A DNA stretch of 64,000 nt, from positions 124,001-188,000 of the forward strand of contig NZ_UWYY01000005.1 of NCBI RefSeq assembly GCF_900608595.1. Direction: 5' to 3'. The stretch comes from Promicromonospora panici (lineage in GTDB: Bacteria; Actinomycetota; Actinomycetes; Actinomycetales; Cellulomonadaceae). A model generated the notes under the pieces. That model saw only the letters and a list, made by a program, of their open reading frames with translations. It was not told the DNA's origin and made no database searches. Position 1 is the stretch's first letter. Every line of letters starts with the position of its first letter. The translations under genes were made by a program, and so were the position numbers. This document shows positions 8,824-18,133 of the stretch, piece after piece.

Positions 8824-9450
8824 GTGACCCCGCGCAGGCAGCAGATCCTGAGCACGGCAGCCGACCTGTTCGCCGACCGTGGCTTCCACGGCGTCTCCAT
8901 GGGAGACATCGGCGCCGCCGTCGGTGTCTCCGGCCCCGCCCTGTACAAGCACTTCGCGGGCAAGGAGGACATCCTCGGGCAGTGCCTGCTGCACGCCTCC
9001 GACCAGCTCCTCGCGGGCGCCCGGGAGCTGCTGTCCGACGGCGGTGCACGCACCGGCGTCGGACAGCCGGCTCCTGAGGCGGAGGCCGCCGTCGGACAGC
9101 CGGAACCGGACCCCGCCGCGGCCGCGGCGGCCCTGGAGGCGCTGATCGCCCGGCACGCGGACTTCGCGCTCGACAACCCGGCCCTGATCGTCGTGCAGGA
9201 GCGGGAGTGGGGCGCGCTCGGCGCGGACACCCGGGCGCAGGTCCGCAAGCGGCAGCTCGCCTACGTAGACGTATGGTGCGACGCGCTGCGGCCGCTGCGC
9301 CCCGATCTGTCGGCACCGCAGGCGCGGGCCGCGGTGCAGGCGGCGTTCGGCCTGCTGAACTCGACCCCGCACAGCGCGCGCATCGGCCGCGACGCCATGC
9401 GCCGTCTCCTGACGACCATGGCCCGCGCGGCCCTCCTCCCCTCCCCGTGA
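8824..9450 (+). CDS. TetR-family transcriptional regulator
   Basis: Residues 1-50 form a TetR helix-turn-helix (RRQQILSTAADLFADRGF, then the recognition helix VSGPALYKHFAGKEDIL) in a 208-residue protein. A Pro/Glu/Ala-rich insert near residues 75-100 precedes the ligand domain. The start is GTG 8824. It converges on the acyl-CoA dehydrogenase gene with a three-base gap. Regulators of this kind often control neighbouring acyl-CoA genes, but its target cannot be read here. Confidence 0.88.
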   Translation: MTPRRQQILSTAADLFADRGFHGVSMGDIGAAVGVSGPALYKHFAGKEDILGQCLLHASDQLLAGARELLSDGGARTGVGQPAPEAEAAVGQPEPDPAAAAAALEALIARHADFALDNPALIVVQEREWGALGADTRAQVRKRQLAYVDVWCDALRPLRPDLSAPQARAAVQAAFGLLNSTPHSARIGRDAMRRLLTTMARAALLPSP

Positions 9451-9453
9451 CCG

Positions 9454-10632
9454 TTACTCCACAGGGAGACCCAGCCCCCTCGCTATCAGCATGCGCTGGA
9501 GCTCTGACGTGCCCTCGCCTATCTCCAGGACCTTGGCGTCGCGGTAGAAGCGGGCGATCGGGCCGTCCTCCATGACGCCGTACCCGCCGAACACCTGCGC
9601 CGCGATGCGCGTGGCCGTCACGGCGGACTCCGCGGCGTAGAGCTTGGCGACGGACGACGCCCGCCGGAACTCGTCGAGCGGCGCACCCTCGTCCTTCAGC
9701 GCCGCGGCCCGATAGGTGAGCGCGCGGCTCGCCTGGAGCATCACCTCGATGTCGGCGATCTGGAACGCCACGCCCTGTTTGCGGCCGATCGGGCCGCCGA
9801 AGGTGGGGCGCACGCCGGCGTGCTCCACCGTGAGGTCCAGCATCGCCTGGATGCAGCCGGTGGCCAGCGCCGCGACGGCGACCCGGCCCGCGTTGAGGCA
9901 GATCATGAGCTGCTTGAACCCGTCGCCCCGCACGCCCAGCAGGTTGGCCTCGGGGACGCGCACGTCCTCGAAGCGCAGCGGGTGGACGTCACAGGAGCGC
10001 CAGCTCATCTTGTCGTGCAGGGGCTCGACGACGAACCCGGGGGTGTCGGTGGGCACGAGGACGGCACTGAGCTCGGGCCGGCCGTCGGGCAGGGTGCCGG
10101 TGCGGGCCGCGACGGTGCAGACGCTGGTGATCGGTGTTCCGGAGTTGGTGATGAACTGCTTGGCGCCGTTGATGACCCACTGGCCGTCCACGAGCTCCGC
10201 GGTGGTCTCCATGGCGTTGGCGTCACTGCCCGCGCCGGGTTCGGTGAGGCCGAACGCGCTGAGCCGGCGGCCTGCGACGAGGTCGGGCAGCCAGGTGGCC
10301 TTCTGCTCCTCGGTCCCGTAGGTCAGCAGGGTGCCGACGCCGAGGCCGACGCCGGCCGCGAGCGTGATGCCGACGGACTGGTCCACGCGGCCGATCTCCT
10401 CGACGGCGATGCTGAGGCCGGTGAGCCCGAGGTCGGACCCGCCGTACTCCTCCGGGGCGGTCAGGCCGAACAGGCCCAGCTCCCCCATCTGGTGCACCAC
10501 CTCGACGGGCAGGCGACTCTCCCTGTCCCATCGGGCGATGTGGGGCGCGATCTCGCGGTCGGCGAAGTTCCGTACCGCGTCCCGGAGCTTGGTGTGCCCC
10601 GGGTTCTCTGGTGAGGTATGCATGTTAGGCAT
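9454..10632 (-). CDS. Acyl-CoA dehydrogenase
   Basis: A flavin-dependent acyl-CoA dehydrogenase of about 392 residues. It shows the N-terminal helical domain (REIAPHIARWDRESRLP), the FAD/substrate motif AFGLTEPGAGSDA, the middle beta domain (INGAKQFITNSG) and the C-terminal signature QVFGGYGVMEDGPIARFYRDAKVLEIGEGTSE, whose motif resembles isovaleryl- and short-chain enzymes (catalytic Glu not assigned). Starts are possible at 10653, 10650, 10632 and 10623. I prefer 10632 because TAACCT lies seven bases upstream, which fits a leaderless transcript. It is divergent from an enoyl-CoA hydratase, consistent with branched-chain or fatty acid degradation. Confidence 0.92.
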   Translation of the reverse strand: MPNMHTSPENPGHTKLRDAVRNFADREIAPHIARWDRESRLPVEVVHQMGELGLFGLTAPEEYGGSDLGLTGLSIAVEEIGRVDQSVGITLAAGVGLGVGTLLTYGTEEQKATWLPDLVAGRRLSAFGLTEPGAGSDANAMETTAELVDGQWVINGAKQFITNSGTPITSVCTVAARTGTLPDGRPELSAVLVPTDTPGFVVEPLHDKMSWRSCDVHPLRFEDVRVPEANLLGVRGDGFKQLMICLNAGRVAVAALATGCIQAMLDLTVEHAGVRPTFGGPIGRKQGVAFQIADIEVMLQASRALTYRAAALKDEGAPLDEFRRASSVAKLYAAESAVTATRIAAQVFGGYGVMEDGPIARFYRDAKVLEIGEGTSELQRMLIARGLGLPVE

Positions 10633-10640
10633 GTCACAGA

Positions 10641-10658
10641 GGTTAACCATCATTAACC
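10641..10658. promoter_or_regulatory. Inverted repeat in the acyl-CoA divergent promoter
   Basis: GGTTAA (10641-10646) and TTAACC (10653-10658) flank six bases between the divergent dehydrogenase and hydratase genes. It overlaps the alternative dehydrogenase starts and is a good candidate operator for the nearby TetR, although that link is inference. Confidence 0.4.
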
Positions 10659-10692
10659 TCGCTGCGCCAGGCCCCACCCGGAGGAGTTCCCG

Positions 10693-11463
10693 ATGCCGCA
10701 CCAGAGCCAGGTCGCCTACGACGTCGTAGAGCTCGACCTGTCCGACGCTCCGCCCGTCCCGTATGCCCGGATCACCCTCGACAACCCGGGGCGGCGCAAC
10801 GCCCTCTCGTACGCCGTGCTCGACCAGCTCCAGGCGGCTCTGGACCGCGCCGCGGGCGACGACGTCCACGCCGTCGTCCTGGCCGCCAACGGCCCCGCGT
10901 TCTGCTCCGGGGCGGACCTCACGGAGGCCCTGGCCGACGGCATGACCCGGTCCGCGCGACGGCTCGCCGAGGTACTGCGCGCGCTCCTCGCCCTGCCCCG
11001 GCCCGTCGTCGCGCGCGTGCACGGGCCGGTGCGGGCCGGCGGTATCGGGCTGGTGGCCGCGTGCGACGTCGCGATCAGCGCCGACCAGATCACCTACGCC
11101 TTCACGGAGGCCCGCCTCGCGCTCGCGCCCGCCGTCATCTCGCTGGCGGTACTGCCGCGGATGACGCCGCGGGCGGCGTCGCGCACGTTCCTCACGGGCG
11201 CGCCGTTCTCGGCGGCCGACGCCGCGGCCTGGGGCCTGGTGACCCGCACCGTCCCGCTCGACGACATCGACGAGGAGGTCGCGGCGGTGCTGGCCGGGCT
11301 GGCCGCCGGCGACCCGCAGGGGCTGGCCGCCACGAAGGAGCTGCTCAACGCGGACGCCCTGGCCCGCTTCGACGCGCACGTGGAGGACGCCGTCGCGACG
11401 TCGGCCGAGCTGTTCGGCTCGGAGCCCGCCCGCGCGGCGATGGCGAAGGTGCTGAAGCGCTGA
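10693..11463 (+). CDS. Enoyl-CoA hydratase/isomerase (crotonase) family protein
   Basis: The 256-residue crotonase starts at ATG 10693 after GGAGGAG. The oxyanion-hole elements GPAFCSGADL (near residue 70) and GPVRAGGIGLVAACDVAIS (near residue 115) are present, as is FTEARLALAPAVISLAVL, resembling methylglutaconyl-CoA hydratases. It probably hydrates an enoyl-CoA made by the adjacent dehydrogenase, perhaps in leucine breakdown; the exact substrate is not determined. Confidence 0.9.
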   Translation: MPHQSQVAYDVVELDLSDAPPVPYARITLDNPGRRNALSYAVLDQLQAALDRAAGDDVHAVVLAANGPAFCSGADLTEALADGMTRSARRLAEVLRALLALPRPVVARVHGPVRAGGIGLVAACDVAISADQITYAFTEARLALAPAVISLAVLPRMTPRAASRTFLTGAPFSAADAAAWGLVTRTVPLDDIDEEVAAVLAGLAAGDPQGLAATKELLNADALARFDAHVEDAVATSAELFGSEPARAAMAKVLKR

Positions 11464-11497
11464 CGGCGACCGCCCGCCCGGGGTGCTTGGATGGGGT

Positions 11498-12313
11498 GTG
11501 GCCATCCGGATCTCCTCGCGCAACGCACGCTTCCAGCAGCTCCAGACCCTGCTGACCAACCGCAACAAGCGGCACCGGGCCGCCGAGTTCATCGTGCAGG
11601 GCGTGCGGCCCATCACCATGGCGGTCGAGCACGGCTGGGAGATCCACTCCCTCCTGTACGACGCCGAGCGCCACCTCTCGCAGTGGGCCCGGGGCGTGCT
11701 CGCGGCCCACCCGCAGGTGGAGCACGTGAAGATGGCGCCCGACCTGCTGGCGGAGCTCGCCGAGAAGGACGAGGCCGAGCTGCTCGCCGTCGTCGGGATG
11801 CGGCCCGACACCCTGGACCGCATCGAGACGGGCCCGGACTTCCTGGGGGTCGTGTTCGACCGGCCCACGCAGCCGGGCAACATCGGCGCGATCGTGCGCT
11901 CGGCCGACGCGTTCGGGGCCGACGGCGTGATCACCACCGGGCACGCGGCCGACGCCTACGACCCGAAGGCGGTGCGGGCCACCACCGGGTCGTTCTTCGC
12001 GACGCCGGTGGTGCGGGCGCCGTCCTCGGCTGAGGTCATGGCCTGGGTCGGCGAGCGCCGCGCCGCGGGCCTGCCCATCGTCGTCGTCGCGACGGACGAG
12101 CACGGCGACGCCGACGTCTCCGCGTTCGACCTCACCCAGCCGGTCCTGCTGCTGGTCGGCAGCGAGACCGGCGGCCTGACCCGAGCCTGGCTGGACGCCG
12201 CGGACGTGACCCTCAGCATCCCGATGACGGGCTCGGCGAGCTCGCTCAACGCGGCGAACGCGGCGACGGTAGTGCTCTACGAGGCGCGCCGCCAGCGCCT
12301 GGCCAACGGCTAG
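11498..12313 (+). CDS. SpoU/TrmH-family RNA 2'-O-methyltransferase
   Basis: A 271-residue SPOUT methyltransferase. The N-terminal substrate-binding part (ISSRNARFQQLQTLLTNRNKRHRAAEFIVQG) is followed by the knot motifs NIGAIVRSADAFGADGV, LLVGSETGGL and IPMTGSASSLNAANAATVVLYEARRQ. It should methylate a ribose in tRNA or rRNA; the target base is not clear. GTG 11498 fits family N-termini better than GTG 11483. Its TAG shares the palindrome CTAG with the stop of the convergent hydrolase gene. Confidence 0.9.
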   Translation: MAIRISSRNARFQQLQTLLTNRNKRHRAAEFIVQGVRPITMAVEHGWEIHSLLYDAERHLSQWARGVLAAHPQVEHVKMAPDLLAELAEKDEAELLAVVGMRPDTLDRIETGPDFLGVVFDRPTQPGNIGAIVRSADAFGADGVITTGHAADAYDPKAVRATTGSFFATPVVRAPSSAEVMAWVGERRAAGLPIVVVATDEHGDADVSAFDLTQPVLLLVGSETGGLTRAWLDAADVTLSIPMTGSASSLNAANAATVVLYEARRQRLANG

Positions 12314-14382
12314 ACCAGGTCCCGGGCGATCCGTCGCTGCCAGTTCTGCGCGTAGACCCGCGGGTGCCCCTGTTCCTCGTCGAGCTCGTACGCGTCGAGC
12401 TGCGCGTTGATGAGGAACTCGGTCGCCGTGCACGTCAGGACCGTGCGGGTGACCACCTCGACGCGCCAGTCGGCGCCGTTCTCCAGCCGGCGGACGGTCC
12501 GGGTCTCACCGCGTGCGGAGGTGACGTCGTTCCACCGGAAGCTGTACCACTCGCGGGTGTCCCGGTGGATCACCGCGCCGGTGTCCTCGATCCGGAAGGT
12601 GCCCTGGTCGTTGACGATCTCCAGCCGCGAGACGTCGGTGGCGAGGTCTCTCGTGACGCGCCACGAGTGCTCGCCGGTGGCGAGCACCGTCGTCTCCCCC
12701 TCCTCGGCAGCTTCCGGGGCACCGAGGGGCCGCAGGTGCTCGTCCTCGGGACGAGGGCGGCGGACCGGCAGGTACAGGGCGCTGCTGCCGGTGGTGATCG
12801 TCACGGTCGCCGGTTCCGGGGCCGGCCAGATCAGCGGCCAGTACGACGTCGAGATCGACACCCGCAGCCGGTGCCCGGCAGGCAGGGCCTGGCCGATGCC
12901 GTTGAGCTGGACCGTCACCGGGTAGGTGCGGCCGGGCTCGAGCGCCCGCGGGCTCTCGCTGCCCTCGCGGTGCGTCAGGTTCAGCACCCCGTACGTCACG
13001 CGGGTCGCCTCCCCGTCCGGGGCGACGTCGGACAGCCGGACCGCGAGCTGTGCCACCGGACGGTCGGACGAGACCTCGAGCGCGACGCGGGGCAGCCCGA
13101 GGAGCTCCAGGGGCTCGGCGAGCGGCTCCGTCTCGAACACGAGGGCCCCGCCGTCCTCCTCGCGCTGGTCGTACGGCAGGTCCGGCACCGCGGAGTAGGA
13201 CGCCCACTTGCCGGCGAACATCCCGACACTGAGGGGTGAGCGCAGGCGCACCTGGTGCTCGCGGGCCTCGTCGTCCTCGCCGGCCTCCGGCGCGACCTGG
13301 GCGCCACCCACCGGCGCCAGGTGGTGAGGCGTGAACCGGTACTCCCGGTCCTGGACCCCGAGGGCCGGCCAGCTCGGTTCGGCGACCCAGCGGCCGGGCC
13401 GGTCCTCGTAGGAGGCGCTGGGCGGGATGCTGTCCTGCATCCACGCGCGCAGCATCGGCTCGTCCTCCAGCCCGGTGTCGACGCCCTTGAGCCAGTGGTC
13501 CCACCAGCGCACCACCTCCTGGAGGAAGCCGACGGCCGGGCCCGGCACGCCGAGGTGCGGATAGCGGTGCCCCCAGGGGCCGACCAGGCCCTTGCGGGGA
13601 ACGTCGAGGTGCTCCAGGAGCCGGAAGATGGCGTTGGTGTAGCCGTCGGCCCAGCCACCGACGGCCATCACCGGGCACCGCACCCGGGAGTAGTCCTCGC
13701 AGACCGACGCGGGCTTCCAGTAGTCGTCCCGACGCTGGTGCCGCAACCAGGTGTCGAGCCAGAGCCCGCTGCCCTCGAGGCGTTCGCGCCACATCTCGCG
13801 CCACCGGTCGCCGACGACGGCGGGGTCGGGCGGCAGGCTGTTGAACGCGAACATCACCGTCGCCTCCGACAGGTTGTCCGCGAGCAGGCAGCCGCCCATG
13901 TAGTGCATGTTGTCGACATAGAGGTCGTCGGTGGCCGACGCGCTGACGACCGCCTTGAGCGCCGGAGGCGCGACGGCGGCCACCTGGAGGCTGTTGAAGC
14001 CGCCCCAGGAGATGCCCATCATCCCGACGTTGCCGTCGCACCACGGCTGCTCCGCGAGCCAGGCGATAACGTCCTCGGCATCGTGGAGCTCCTGCGTGCG
14101 GTACTCGTCCACCAGCACGCCGTCGGAGTCGCCGCTGCCCCGGAGGTCCACCCGCACGCAGGCGTACCCGTGCCCGGCGATGTACGGGTGGTTGTACGCG
14201 TCCCGGCCACGGGTGGCGTCCCGTTTGCGATACGGGATGTACTCCATGACGGCGGGTACGGGGCGCGTCGCAGCGTCGACCGGAGCCCACATCCGTGCGG
14301 CCACGTGCTGACCGTCGCGCAGAGGGATGAACACGTTCTCGACGGTCTCGACCTCGTGCGGCAGGTCGGTGACTGTCCTCAT
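12310..14382 (-). CDS. CocE/NonD-family alpha/beta hydrolase (X-Pro dipeptidyl-peptidase-like)
   Basis: This 690-residue protein has an N-terminal alpha/beta hydrolase domain with nucleophile elbow GISWGG (near residue 123) and His in GPWGHRYPHLG (near 270), then a C-terminal jelly-roll domain (residues 400-560) as in cocaine esterase and X-Pro dipeptidyl-peptidases. There is an extra C-terminal segment of roughly 130 residues. No signal peptide is seen, so it probably works in the cytoplasm. Its ATG overlaps the stop of the ATP-grasp gene (ATGA), so the pair is translationally coupled. Confidence 0.88.
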   Translation of the reverse strand: MRTVTDLPHEVETVENVFIPLRDGQHVAARMWAPVDAATRPVPAVMEYIPYRKRDATRGRDAYNHPYIAGHGYACVRVDLRGSGDSDGVLVDEYRTQELHDAEDVIAWLAEQPWCDGNVGMMGISWGGFNSLQVAAVAPPALKAVVSASATDDLYVDNMHYMGGCLLADNLSEATVMFAFNSLPPDPAVVGDRWREMWRERLEGSGLWLDTWLRHQRRDDYWKPASVCEDYSRVRCPVMAVGGWADGYTNAIFRLLEHLDVPRKGLVGPWGHRYPHLGVPGPAVGFLQEVVRWWDHWLKGVDTGLEDEPMLRAWMQDSIPPSASYEDRPGRWVAEPSWPALGVQDREYRFTPHHLAPVGGAQVAPEAGEDDEAREHQVRLRSPLSVGMFAGKWASYSAVPDLPYDQREEDGGALVFETEPLAEPLELLGLPRVALEVSSDRPVAQLAVRLSDVAPDGEATRVTYGVLNLTHREGSESPRALEPGRTYPVTVQLNGIGQALPAGHRLRVSISTSYWPLIWPAPEPATVTITTGSSALYLPVRRPRPEDEHLRPLGAPEAAEEGETTVLATGEHSWRVTRDLATDVSRLEIVNDQGTFRIEDTGAVIHRDTREWYSFRWNDVTSARGETRTVRRLENGADWRVEVVTRTVLTCTATEFLINAQLDAYELDEEQGHPRVYAQNWQRRIARDLV

Positions 14383-15698
14383 CCAGGGTCCTCCTCGGGG
14401 ACGGGGTCGAGCTCGAAGGGCAACAGGTCCACCGCCTGGCGGAACCGGTCGACGAGCTGGTCGTGGTCGTCGGCCCCCAGGTAGACGCAGCCCAGCTTGA
14501 ACCGGTAGCTGTCCTGGTTGGGCAGGTCGGAGAGCCGGTCGCCGGGCGCCACCTGGAAGGTGACCTTCGTGTCCGGCAGGGCGCGTTGGAGGGCGGCCAG
14601 CTCCCTCTCGCCGGGGATCCTGCGCACGACCGCGTCGGCGTCGTGGAAGATGTGCCACTGGCCAGCGACGGCGAACCGGCCCTGCCGGTACGGCATCTCC
14701 GGGGGCTCGCCCAGCGCGACGTCGATGGCCAGCTCATGGTTGGACGTCCCGTCGACCTTGAGGAAGAGCTCGGTGTGGGACTGCGAGATGCGCGTGTTCA
14801 CCTCGATGAGTCGCAGGACGTCGGTCTCCCGGTCCCACATGTACTCGACGTTGAAGGCCCCGTCGTCATAGCCGATGTGTCGCAGGAAACGTTCCGCGGT
14901 GTCGACCATCCGCTGCTGCACCTCGGCGGGGACGGTCACGGCGGGGTAGTCCAGGTGGTCGATGCTGTGCCCGGCCCGATCCTTGTGCATGTCGACGATG
15001 CCGTGCACGCTGAACCGGCCCCGCGCGACCACACCCTCGGGGGCGACCTGGACCCCGGTGATGATCTCCTCGGCGAGGCAGGTGTTCCCGTCCGCTCCGC
15101 GGATGGCCTCCGGGAGCTCCACCCGGCTCAGCACCTGGTTGAAGGCGTCGCCGACGTCGGTGATCTCCGACCGGATCTGGTCGAGGGCCGACTCGAACTC
15201 CTCGTCGTCGTGGATCTCGAACCCCAGGTTCGACGAGTGCGCCTTGACCGGCTTCACCCAGAACGGGTAGGACAGGTGCACCTGGTCCCGGGCGTCGTCG
15301 GCGAACGGGTCGAACGCGGCGAACCCGGGGACCACCTCGGGGACCGACTGCCACTGCTCCAGCCGGCTCCAGTACTTGTGCTCGCACTTGAGCATGCTCG
15401 TCACGGACGGAGCGGGGATGCCGTGCTCGTGGGACAGGATGGGCGCCAGGAGCGAGCTCGGAAAGTCCCAGTGGCACACGATCGCGTCGATCGGCCCCGG
15501 GAAGTCGGCGAGCTGGGCGCGCGCCTGGTCGAGCAGCGCATCGAAGTCGTACTCGGTGTCGCGGACGAGCCTCTCGTAGTCGAGCAGCGAGCGGAACGTG
15601 AAGCGCGCCGCGTGCCGCATGCGTCCCAGCTCCTCCCGCTGGAGGTCGGTCATTCCCAGCACGAACACGTTGCACGTCCGGCCGTCGGGTCTGCCCAT
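14379..15698 (-). CDS. ATP-grasp domain protein, probable carboxylate-amine ligase
   Basis: The 439-residue protein has the ATP-grasp order: a Rossmann-like N-terminal part, YPFWVKPVKAHSSNLGFE (ATP-binding Lys), CLAEEIITGVQ (adenine clamp), and FNVEYMWDRETDVLRLIEVNTRIS, with the Glu and Asn that hold Mg-ATP. Such enzymes activate a carboxylate as acyl phosphate and couple it to an amine. The substrate is unknown. ATG 15698 has no clear ribosome site. Coupling to a dipeptidyl-peptidase-like hydrolase suggests the two make or recycle a peptide or amide. Confidence 0.85.
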   Translation of the reverse strand: MGRPDGRTCNVFVLGMTDLQREELGRMRHAARFTFRSLLDYERLVRDTEYDFDALLDQARAQLADFPGPIDAIVCHWDFPSSLLAPILSHEHGIPAPSVTSMLKCEHKYWSRLEQWQSVPEVVPGFAAFDPFADDARDQVHLSYPFWVKPVKAHSSNLGFEIHDDEEFESALDQIRSEITDVGDAFNQVLSRVELPEAIRGADGNTCLAEEIITGVQVAPEGVVARGRFSVHGIVDMHKDRAGHSIDHLDYPAVTVPAEVQQRMVDTAERFLRHIGYDDGAFNVEYMWDRETDVLRLIEVNTRISQSHTELFLKVDGTSNHELAIDVALGEPPEMPYRQGRFAVAGQWHIFHDADAVVRRIPGERELAALQRALPDTKVTFQVAPGDRLSDLPNQDSYRFKLGCVYLGADDHDQLVDRFRQAVDLLPFELDPVPEEDPG

Positions 15699-15778
15699 GC
15701 TTTCGACGTAACCACGAGCCCCGCTCGCCCGCAACGGACGCGTGCCGGCTCGCCGTCCCGGACTTGCCGGCGCCGGGG

Positions 15779-16906
15779 CTACAGCTCGATCGAGTACATG
15801 CGGGAGCCCGACGTCTTGACGTAGCCCAGGCTCGCGTACAGGCCGTGAGCACCGCTCGGGTTGGCCGTGTCGACGTCGAGGGCCGCGTACTGCATGCCCT
15901 CGGCGGCGAACGCCCGCATGCCCTCGGCGAGCGCTGCGAGGGCGACCTTGCGCCCCCGGTACCCGCGACGTGCGCCGAGGATGTCGGTGTACCCGAAGGA
16001 GTATCCGCGCACCGCGAAGTCCTCGGTGTACCGGGCGGCCAGCTCGTAGCCCACCACCAGCGGCTCCCCGGCGCGGAGCGCGGCGGCGGTGTCGGCGTCG
16101 GTGTCCGGCGAGGCCAGGAGCGCGTCGACGTCGGGCGCCTCGTCGATCACGAGGAACGACCACTCGGGCGCGAACCCGGCGCGCTGCGCCCACTGCTCGC
16201 GGGTCTGCGGCTGGCTGCCCCAGTGGTCCCGGAAGGCGTCGTTGTGCGCCAGGCGGGTGGGCTCGTCCAGGTCGGTGGACCACGGCACGAGGCGCAGCGA
16301 CCCGGCCAGCGCCACCTCGGGCACCGGGGCGGCGTCCGGCCCCGTGAGCGGCCGCGCGAGGTCGGAGTAGTAGCGGCGCACGCCGAACCCGGCTCGCTCA
16401 TACAGCCGGTGCTTCGTCGCGGGGGCGTCGTCGTCGGCGAACGTGGCGATCCGGGCAGGCACGTCCTTGCCCGACGCCGCCAGCAGCTGCCGGGCGCGGC
16501 CCGTCTCCCAGGCGAACAGCTCGCGGCCGATGCCTTCGCCGCGGCGGTCCGGGTGCACGCCGCCCCAGCAGAACGCGCGAGCCACGGTCACGTCGCCGGG
16601 CGGGCACTCGACCTGGGCCCAGGCCACGAGGACGCCGTCGTCCTCCGGGCGGGTGGAGAACCCGAGCAGGGAGTCCGCCGCCATGTCGCGCCACTCGCCG
16701 TCGAAGATCTCCTCGATCTCCTCCAGCGTCTCGACGTACGGCTGGGCGTCGGCCGGGGCGATGCGGTTGCGCAGCGCGAGCCACGCGGGCGCGTCCTCGC
16801 GGGTGGCGGCGCGCCAGGTCAGGCCGCCGGCCATGGGCAGGGTCAGGGTCGCCGGCGCGGCGGCGCGCTCGGCGATCGGGGCGAGGGTGGGGGTCTGCGT
16901 GGTCAT
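15779..16906 (-). CDS. Tandem double-GNAT acetyltransferase (copy 1)
   Basis: A 375-residue protein with two GNAT folds. The first contains GGVHPDRRGEGIGRELFAW, a typical acetyl-CoA pyrophosphate loop (R-x-x-G-x-G/A), near residues 115-135. The second contains GARRGYRGRKVALAALAEGM near 320, followed by LDVDTANPSGAHGLYASLGY. The layout recalls mycothiol synthase, but sequence and length do not prove that role. It is eight bases downstream of a close paralogue. Confidence 0.85.
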   Translation of the reverse strand: MTTQTPTLAPIAERAAAPATLTLPMAGGLTWRAATREDAPAWLALRNRIAPADAQPYVETLEEIEEIFDGEWRDMAADSLLGFSTRPEDDGVLVAWAQVECPPGDVTVARAFCWGGVHPDRRGEGIGRELFAWETGRARQLLAASGKDVPARIATFADDDAPATKHRLYERAGFGVRRYYSDLARPLTGPDAAPVPEVALAGSLRLVPWSTDLDEPTRLAHNDAFRDHWGSQPQTREQWAQRAGFAPEWSFLVIDEAPDVDALLASPDTDADTAAALRAGEPLVVGYELAARYTEDFAVRGYSFGYTDILGARRGYRGRKVALAALAEGMRAFAAEGMQYAALDVDTANPSGAHGLYASLGYVKTSGSRMYSIEL

Positions 16907-16914
16907 GGCGGTCC

Positions 16915-18054
16915 CTAGAGTTCGATCGAGTAGACGGTGGAGCCGTCGCTCTTGGTGTAGCCCAGCCGTGCGTACAGGGCGGGCGCCCCCGTCGGGTTGT
17001 CAGCGTCGACGTCGAGCTCGGCGTACTGCATGCCGTCGGCGGCGTAGACGTGCATGGCGTGCGTGAGCAGGGCGGCCGCGATGCGGCGTCCGCGGTACGC
17101 GCGGCGCACGCCCAGCAGGCCCGTGTAGCCCGCCGTGTACCCCTGCGACTCCCAGTCGTGCTCGTACCGCTCGGCCCGGTGCAGCCCGACGACGTATGGC
17201 GTGCCCGGGGCGACCGTCACGTCCCCCGGCTGCTCGGACTCGGATCCCTCGTACTCCACCGACTCGTCGACCACCACGAAGGACCACTCGGGCACGAAGT
17301 GGCTGCGGTGCGCCCGCCACGACTCGGCGGTCCGCGGCTGGCTGCCCCAGTGCTCGCGGAACGCGTCGTTGCGGGCCAGGCGCGCGGCGTCCTCCAGCGC
17401 GTCGGACCAGGGCAGCAGGCGCAGCGGCGGCTCGAGCCCGACGGCGGGCACCGGCGCGCTCAGGTCGCGGACCAGGTTGGCGAAGTAGCGGATCGGCTCG
17501 AACCCGCCGGCGCGCAGCAGTGCGCGGCGCTCGGCGGGGTCCGTGTCATCGGTGTGGACCGAGATCCGCGCGGGCAGGTGGTCGAGCAACGGGTCGCCGG
17601 CCGACGCCGCGAGCGCCTGCCGCGCACGTGCCGTCCCCCACGCGAGGAGCTCGGTGCCGATGCCCTCGCCGCGCCGGCTGGCGTGCACCCCGCCGTGCAC
17701 GGTGACCCGCAGGAGGCTGGCGCCGTCGGTCGGGAACCGCTCGGCCCAGGCGTAGGCCCGCATGGCGCCGTCGGCGTCGAGGCCGACCAGGGTGTCGGCG
17801 GCGGCGTCGAACACGGGGGCGTCGAAGCTCTCCGCGATCTCCTCGGGCGAGGTGAACCAGTCCCGGCCGTCGGCCTGCTCGACCGCGCGCAGGAGCTGCG
17901 CGAGCGCGGGCACGTCCTGCCGGGTCCAGGTCCGCCAGGTCAGGCCGCCCGCGGTGGGGACCGGCAGTGCGCGCGGCGCGGCGGCACGCGCGGCGATCGA
18001 GGGTCGCGAGGACTCGGACACGGCGGAAAGGCGGCCGGACGCGGGCGTGGACAT
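16915..18054 (-). CDS. Tandem double-GNAT acetyltransferase (copy 2)
   Basis: The 379-residue paralogue shares the architecture of the downstream gene: an N-terminal AGGLTWR stretch, a first GNAT loop GGVHASRRGEGIGTELLAWG, a HWGSQPRT segment, a second loop GVRRAYRGRRIAAALLTHAM and the shared end YSIEL. The two genes clearly arose by tandem duplication and then diverged. The substrate is unknown. Confidence 0.85.
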   Translation of the reverse strand: MSTPASGRLSAVSESSRPSIAARAAAPRALPVPTAGGLTWRTWTRQDVPALAQLLRAVEQADGRDWFTSPEEIAESFDAPVFDAAADTLVGLDADGAMRAYAWAERFPTDGASLLRVTVHGGVHASRRGEGIGTELLAWGTARARQALAASAGDPLLDHLPARISVHTDDTDPAERRALLRAGGFEPIRYFANLVRDLSAPVPAVGLEPPLRLLPWSDALEDAARLARNDAFREHWGSQPRTAESWRAHRSHFVPEWSFVVVDESVEYEGSESEQPGDVTVAPGTPYVVGLHRAERYEHDWESQGYTAGYTGLLGVRRAYRGRRIAAALLTHAMHVYAADGMQYAELDVDADNPTGAPALYARLGYTKSDGSTVYSIEL

Positions 18055-18133
18055 ACGGCCAAACTAAGCGACCGCACCTCGCCGGGCACGGGATTTTGCG
18101 GGGCGGTTCTCGACCGGGAGCAAGACTTGCACG

